Source of the DNA: Nevskia ramosa DSM 11499
GTDB taxonomy: Bacteria; Pseudomonadota; Gammaproteobacteria; Nevskiales; Nevskiaceae
Length of the DNA stretch: 64,000 bases
Assembly (NCBI RefSeq): GCF_000420645.1
Contig: NZ_ATVI01000001.1
Coordinates: 56,001 to 120,000 of the forward strand
Direction: 5' to 3'
Shown here: positions 57,529 through 64,000 of the stretch, one piece after another
Layout: every line of letters starts with the position of its first letter
Position numbering within the stretch: the stretch's first letter is position 1
Made by a program: the position numbers and the translations under genes
Notes under the pieces: model-generated
Told to the model about the DNA's origin: nothing
What the model saw: the letters and a program-made list of their open reading frames with translations, nothing else
The model's database searches: none

Positions 57529-58398
57529 TCATTCGATGTTCTGAACCTGCTCGCGCATCTGCTCGATGATCACTTTCATCTCGACGGCGCAGCGGGTCAT
57601 TTCGGCGTCCTGCGACTTGGACGACAAGGTATTCGCTTCGCGATTGAGTTCCTGCATCAGGAAATCCAGCCGACGGCCGACGGCCTCTTCGCGAACCAGC
57701 GTGTCGCGCACTTCGGTGAAGTGGCTGCCGAGCCTGGACAGTTCCTCGTCGACATCAAGGCGCTGAGCCGCCAGTGCCGCTTCCTGCGCAAGGCGGGCAG
57801 GGTCCACGTCGACACCCAGTTCGACAATCTTGGCGCGCAGCCGATCGAGCCAGGCGTCGCGGACCTGCGGCGCTCGTACTTTCACTCTTTCGACCAGCAC
57901 TGCCATCGCGTCGAGGCGTTCGATCAGATACAGCTTGGTGCGCTCGCCTTCGCGACTGCGGGTGGCGGTGAAGTCGTCGAGCGCGGCCTGAAACAACTGC
58001 ATGGCGTCCGCCAGCGGCACGGTGACATCCGGCGCGCTGTCCGTCCTCACCACACCGGGCCAGGCCAGCACCTGAATCGGATCTGGCGCTGTCGAGGTCC
58101 GCAACTGGCCGGAGATCTTTTCGACGGCGGAGAGCACGGCGGCGAGGCGATCGGCATCGATCTGCAGGCCACCGGCGACGCCGTTGTCCCGGCTGTAGCG
58201 CAAGCCGGCTTCGACCTTGCCGCGGCCGATGCGCTGGGTGGCCAGTTGGCGCAGATCGTTTTCCATCGACCGGAATTCTTCCGGCAGCTTGAATTGCAGT
58301 TCAAGGTAGCGATGATTGACCGAACGGAGTTCCCAGCTGAGCCGTCCGGAAGGGTTTTGTTGTTCTGCGCGGGCATAGCCCGTCATGCTGCGGATCAT
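57529..58398 (-). CDS. yicC: YicC-family endoribonuclease
   Basis: A 289-residue protein matching YicC. The N-terminal MIRSMTGYARAEQ and LRSVNHRYLELQFKLPEEFR, and the C-terminal GRRLDFLMQELNREANTLSSKS (in parts), ADMT-type helix and an end ...KVIIEQMREQVQNIE are diagnostic. E. coli YicC is reported as an endoribonuclease acting in small RNA turnover. The ATG at 58398 is used. It is encoded just upstream of gmk, and is divergent from the glutaminyl cyclase gene with closely spaced or overlapping starts. Confidence 0.93.
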   Translation of the reverse strand: MIRSMTGYARAEQQNPSGRLSWELRSVNHRYLELQFKLPEEFRSMENDLRQLATQRIGRGKVEAGLRYSRDNGVAGGLQIDADRLAAVLSAVEKISGQLRTSTAPDPIQVLAWPGVVRTDSAPDVTVPLADAMQLFQAALDDFTATRSREGERTKLYLIERLDAMAVLVERVKVRAPQVRDAWLDRLRAKIVELGVDVDPARLAQEAALAAQRLDVDEELSRLGSHFTEVRDTLVREEAVGRRLDFLMQELNREANTLSSKSQDAEMTRCAVEMKVIIEQMREQVQNIE

Positions 58399-58426
58399 GG
58401 GTGTTTGTTCAAGTCGCGAGGCGAGC

Positions 58427-59212
58427 GTGCGGATTGTACTGGTGCTGCTGTGGTGCATGGGTTTGGCGGGTCAGACGGCGCTGGCAGCGCCGACGCTGAA
58501 CTATCGCGTGGTGCGAACCGAGGCCCATGACGCCACTGCGTTCACGCAGGGGCTAGCCATTGCAGATGATCAGCTGATCGAAGGCACCGGTCTTTATGGG
58601 CAATCGCATCTGACCGTCCGGGACCGCGCCTCCGGCAAGCTGCTGTACTCAACCAGCCTGACGACCGGGGAGTTCGGCGAAGGCGTGACCGTGGTCGGCG
58701 ACCGAATCATCCAACTCACCTGGATGAACGCCGTTGCCTACGTCTATGACCGAAGCTTGAAGCCGATCGGCAGTTTCCCGCTCAGCACCGAAGGCTGGGG
58801 GCTTGCTTACGACGGGCGACGACTGATTCTCAGCGATGGCTCCTCTCGTCTACATTTTCTCGACCCGCTGACCTATACCGAGAACAGCCACGTCGACGTG
58901 ACCGATCAAGGCCGACCCATCGATCAACTCAATGAGCTTGAGTTCGTCGACGGCCTGATCTACGCCAATGTCTGGCAAAGCGACCGAATCGCGATCATTG
59001 ATCCGGAATCGGGAGTCATCCGGGCCTGGCTCGATCTCACGGCCCTGAAGAGCAAGCTGTCCCACGGCAGCGGCTGGAGCGAGCAGGACTTCGTGCTCAA
59101 CGGTATCGCGGTGATTCCGAAAACCGGTCATCTGCTGGTGACCGGCAAGTGCTGGCCGCTGATGTTCGAACTGGCGGTCGATAGCCGCAGCTTGCGTCGC
59201 CATAAGCGCTAA
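58427..59212 (+). CDS. glutaminyl-peptide cyclotransferase (glutamine cyclase), secreted
   Basis: A 261-residue secreted protein. A signal peptide (IVLVLLWCMGLAGQTALA) is followed by a five-bladed beta-propeller of the plant/bacterial glutamine cyclotransferase family (PF05096). Motifs are AFTQGLAIADDQLIEGTGLYGQS (in parts), LTWMNAVAYVYD, GWGLAYDGRRLILSDGS, LNELEFVDGLIYANVWQSDRI and NGIAVIPKTGHLLVTGK.WP. It converts N-terminal Gln to pyroglutamate. I chose the GTG at 58427 (GAGG five bases upstream); an ATG at 58385 would overlap the yicC start by 14 nt. GC content seems lower than in neighbours to the left. Confidence 0.9.
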   Translation: MRIVLVLLWCMGLAGQTALAAPTLNYRVVRTEAHDATAFTQGLAIADDQLIEGTGLYGQSHLTVRDRASGKLLYSTSLTTGEFGEGVTVVGDRIIQLTWMNAVAYVYDRSLKPIGSFPLSTEGWGLAYDGRRLILSDGSSRLHFLDPLTYTENSHVDVTDQGRPIDQLNELEFVDGLIYANVWQSDRIAIIDPESGVIRAWLDLTALKSKLSHGSGWSEQDFVLNGIAVIPKTGHLLVTGKCWPLMFELAVDSRSLRRHKR

Positions 59213-59378
59213 ATCGAGGCTTTTCAGCCGGCTGTACGGCAAACACAGGCTTTGCAGGGGCCGCACAGCAGTTTCGGTAATAGGTGTTTCCGTTGCGGCT
59301 ACATTTTCCTTTCGTTGACTTACCGGACGCAGTTTTAACTGCTATAAAACCTCATCATTCAACGATGAGTGTTTTGTA

Positions 59379-60536
59379 ATGATCCTTACCCATGAGCACA
59401 AAGAGCTGTATCGGCAGGTTCGCAGTTTCGTCGACAAGGAGCTGAATCCGAACATCGTGGAATGGGAAAAGGCCGGCATCTGGCCCGCTCACGAAGTCCT
59501 CAAAAAGATGGGTCAACTGGGTTTACTGGGCATTGCCAAGCCAGAGGCCTACGGTGGCTTGGGCCTCGACTACTCCTACGAAGTGCTTTTCGCGCAGGCA
59601 CTAGGCAACTGCAATAACGGCTCATTGCCGATGGCGATTGGCGTGCAGACCGACATGGCAACGCCGGCGCTCGCACGGTTCGGCAGCAAGGAGCTATGCA
59701 TGGAGTATCTGGCTCCGGCCATTGCCGGCGACATGGTGGTTTCGGTCGCGGTGTCCGAAGCGGGTGCAGGTTCGGATGTTGCTGGGATCAAGACCACGGC
59801 CCGCAAGGAAGGCGGGGACTACGTCATCAACGGCTCGAAGATGTGGATCACCAATGGCACGCAGTCCGATTGGGCCTGCATGCTAGTCAATACTTCGGAA
59901 GGCAAACCACACCAGAACAAATCCCTGATCGTCGTGCCGATGGATGCGAAGGGCGTGGACCGCAAGACCAGGCTCGACAAGCTCGGCATGCGATCCAGCG
60001 ACACGGCGATGATCTTCCTAGACGAAGTTCGCGTACCGCAACGCAACCTCATCGGACAGGAAGGCATGGGCTTCATGTATCAAATGCTGCAGTTTCAGGA
60101 AGAGCGCCTGTATGCGGCCGCCTGCGGGATCGACAGCTACGCCAATCTGATCAACGAAACCGTCGAGTACACGCGACAGCGCCACGCATTTGGGCAGCCG
60201 CTGATCGACAACCAGTACATTCATTTCCGGATTGCGGAACTGAAGACTGAAGTGGAGGCCCTCAAGGCGATGGTTTATCAAGCGACTGAAGAGTACGTCG
60301 CCGGTCGCGATGCCACGATGCTGGCCTCGATGTGCAAGCTGAAGGCTGGGCGCCTCGGACGCGAAGTGACAGATACCTGCCTGCAGTATTGGGGAGGTCA
60401 GGGTTACATGTGGGACAACAATATTTCCCGCGCGTATCGCGATTCGCGCCTGACTTCGATTGGCGGCGGCGCAGACGAAGTCATGCTGGGGATCATCTGC
60501 AAACTGATGAACATCCTGCCCGGCAAAAAGAAGTAA
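59379..60536 (+). CDS. acyl-CoA dehydrogenase (AtuD/citronellyl-CoA dehydrogenase-like)
   Basis: A 385-residue flavoprotein. The N-terminal helical domain has LGLLGIAKPEAYGGLGLDYSY; the FAD segment is VAVSEAGAGSDVAGIKT and KMWITNGTQSD; the C-terminal domain has RQRHAFGQPLIDNQ, LQYWGGQGYMWDN and RDSRLTSIGGGADEVML. The catalytic Glu is probably in QFQEERL (the long-chain/isovaleryl position), since the short-chain position near GGGADE carries no aligned Glu. Closest in pattern to AtuD of acyclic terpene degradation, but a general branched- or medium-chain role is possible. The base composition is clearly less GC-rich than most genes here. No Shine-Dalgarno is obvious. It sits alone next to the rRNA operon. 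Confidence 0.9.
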   Translation: MILTHEHKELYRQVRSFVDKELNPNIVEWEKAGIWPAHEVLKKMGQLGLLGIAKPEAYGGLGLDYSYEVLFAQALGNCNNGSLPMAIGVQTDMATPALARFGSKELCMEYLAPAIAGDMVVSVAVSEAGAGSDVAGIKTTARKEGGDYVINGSKMWITNGTQSDWACMLVNTSEGKPHQNKSLIVVPMDAKGVDRKTRLDKLGMRSSDTAMIFLDEVRVPQRNLIGQEGMGFMYQMLQFQEERLYAAACGIDSYANLINETVEYTRQRHAFGQPLIDNQYIHFRIAELKTEVEALKAMVYQATEEYVAGRDATMLASMCKLKAGRLGREVTDTCLQYWGGQGYMWDNNISRAYRDSRLTSIGGGADEVMLGIICKLMNILPGKKK

Positions 60537-60624
60537 CTGGAATCCATTCAGCGCGTTCCGATTCTCCAGTTCCAAGCTATGGATCGACTCGTCGTTTTAT
60601 AGATTAAGAAAAGCCGTTCAAAGG

Positions 60625-60659
60625 AAAACCCCCTGACCGGTTAACGATCAGGGGGTTTT
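60625..60659. terminator. rRNA operon terminator (bidirectional)
   Basis: AAAACCCCCTGA (60625-60636) pairs with TCAGGGGGTTTT (60648-60659). It ends the rRNA transcript on the minus strand and the acyl-CoA dehydrogenase transcript on the plus strand. Confidence 0.92.
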
Positions 60660-60666
60660 GGTTGGA

Positions 60667-60782
60667 GCCTGGCAGTGTCCTACTCTCGCATGGTCTTGGC
60701 CACACTACCATCGGCGCTGAGCTGTTTCACTACCGTGTTCGGGATGGGAACGGGTGGTTCCAACTCGCTATGGCCGCCAGGC
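60667..60782 (-). rRNA. rrf: 5S ribosomal RNA
   Basis: Read on the minus strand it begins GCCTGGCGGCCATAGCGAG and ends with the complementary GCCAGGC. The central conserved CCGAACACGG and the CGAUGGUAGUGUGG-type domain are present. Length of about 116 nt is normal. It is the last gene of the operon. Confidence 0.95.
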
Positions 60783-60972
60783 AAACTGTTTGAGGGATCA
60801 GTCTTGCGACTGATCTCTCGAATTGGGGTTGTAGTCAAACACGTTGGGCAACATCAATGCCTTGGTTACTTCACGTTTCGGCTTGTTACCGCTTTAGGCC
60901 TTGGCGTTACAACTTGTAGGAACGCTGTGTCTCGGTCAGATTGTGTCTGAGCCAAGAACGCTTGAGCGTTAT
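60783..60972 (-). other. 23S-5S spacer
   Basis: 190 nt with no tRNA. Bases 60956-60981 are complementary to 63803-63826 on the other side of the 23S gene, forming the RNase III processing stem that brings the 23S ends together. Confidence 0.8.
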
Positions 60973-63809
<2,837 letters not shown>

Positions 63810-64000
63810 ATATAACCTCAAACGTTCTTTCGAGCATTCGAAATTACGGTTTTATAACCACAACTATTCCTACAATTACGTTTACTTCCGCCGTTAAGCA
63901 CCAAAGGCATTGAGAACGTCACAACTCATTACTGAATCGTCACGCTGTTGCTTTACAGTGTTTAACTACAACCCTAATTTTTAAAGAACAGTTCAAATCA
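63810..64000 (-). other. 16S-23S spacer, partial, with boxA
   Basis: The 191 nt left of the window end belong to the internal spacer. The minus strand carries TGTTCTTTAAAAAT (63977-63990), close to the boxA antitermination signal. No tRNA is present in the visible part; tRNA-Ile/Ala, if any, would lie beyond the edge, as does 16S. Confidence 0.8.

Noticed and set aside
59230..59265. Possible FadR/PsrA operator before the acyl-CoA dehydrogenase (GCAAA...TTTGC)
   Set aside because: Only five bases per arm with 7-nt spacing, and no supporting second site; indistinguishable from chance.

Overview
The window is a dense, GC-rich chromosomal segment of a gammaproteobacterium. Protein-level resemblance, the SAH riboswitch before ahcY, a caa3-type oxidase locus of the Pseudomonas type and an NsrR-type Rrf2 regulator together suggest the Nevskiales/Xanthomonadales side (Nevskia, Solimonas, Hydrocarboniphaga-like). 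That placement is an inference: the 16S gene lies outside the window. Almost everything is housekeeping; no insertion sequence, prophage, CRISPR array or tRNA was seen. Layout: 1-4.1 kb holds the tail of an M28 peptidase, a FadE-derived protein that seems to have lost its flavin motifs, and glpD. 4.1-12.7 kb is a more accessory stretch: a RES/Xre toxin-antitoxin pair, SanA and MAPEG membrane proteins, a CoxE-like VWA protein, an AlkA-type glycosylase, a TPM-TPM-LemA group, an ANTAR protein with a degenerate receiver facing nsrR, and the MoxR ATPase that usually accompanies the VWA protein. 12.8-19.9 kb holds a small secreted protein, gap-pgk, exbB-exbD-tonB, glutathione reductase and a thioredoxin-fold protein. 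20-27.1 kb is the activated methyl cycle: metK, then ppc on the other strand, then ahcY (SAH riboswitch), a GNAT gene and metF. metK and ahcY share a 10-nt upstream motif. 27.2-35.3 kb runs rightward: a TRIC-family membrane protein, mtgA, an AT-rich gap, thiD-thiE, hemL, ftsY-ftsE-ftsX, and rpoH behind a perfect CIRCE operator. 35.3-44.3 kb is the complete aa3/caa3 cytochrome c oxidase locus on the minus strand (DUF2244, coxB with a fused cytochrome c domain, coxA, a 42-aa membrane protein, cox11, coxC), with DUF2909, SURF1, a SCO-like protein, ctaA and ctaB. 44.5-48.3 kb is bioB-bioF-bioD facing comF, with a BirA-like palindrome between them. 48.3-51.5 kb has tandem lipoprotein esterases, ubiA and a DMT-family protein. 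51.5-58.4 kb is the conserved recG, ridA, spoT, rpoZ, gmk, yicC series. 58.4-60.5 kb has a glutaminyl cyclase and an AtuD-like acyl-CoA dehydrogenase. 60.6-64 kb is the 3' part of an rRNA operon on the minus strand (5S, 23S and part of the 16S-23S spacer). Function and control: methyl-cycle genes appear to be controlled both by SAH in RNA and by a shared DNA motif; rpoH appears to be under HrcA; biotin genes under BirA; nsrR probably regulates itself. The leftward rRNA operon and the mostly leftward genes from 35 to 58 kb suggest that replication crosses the window from right to left.
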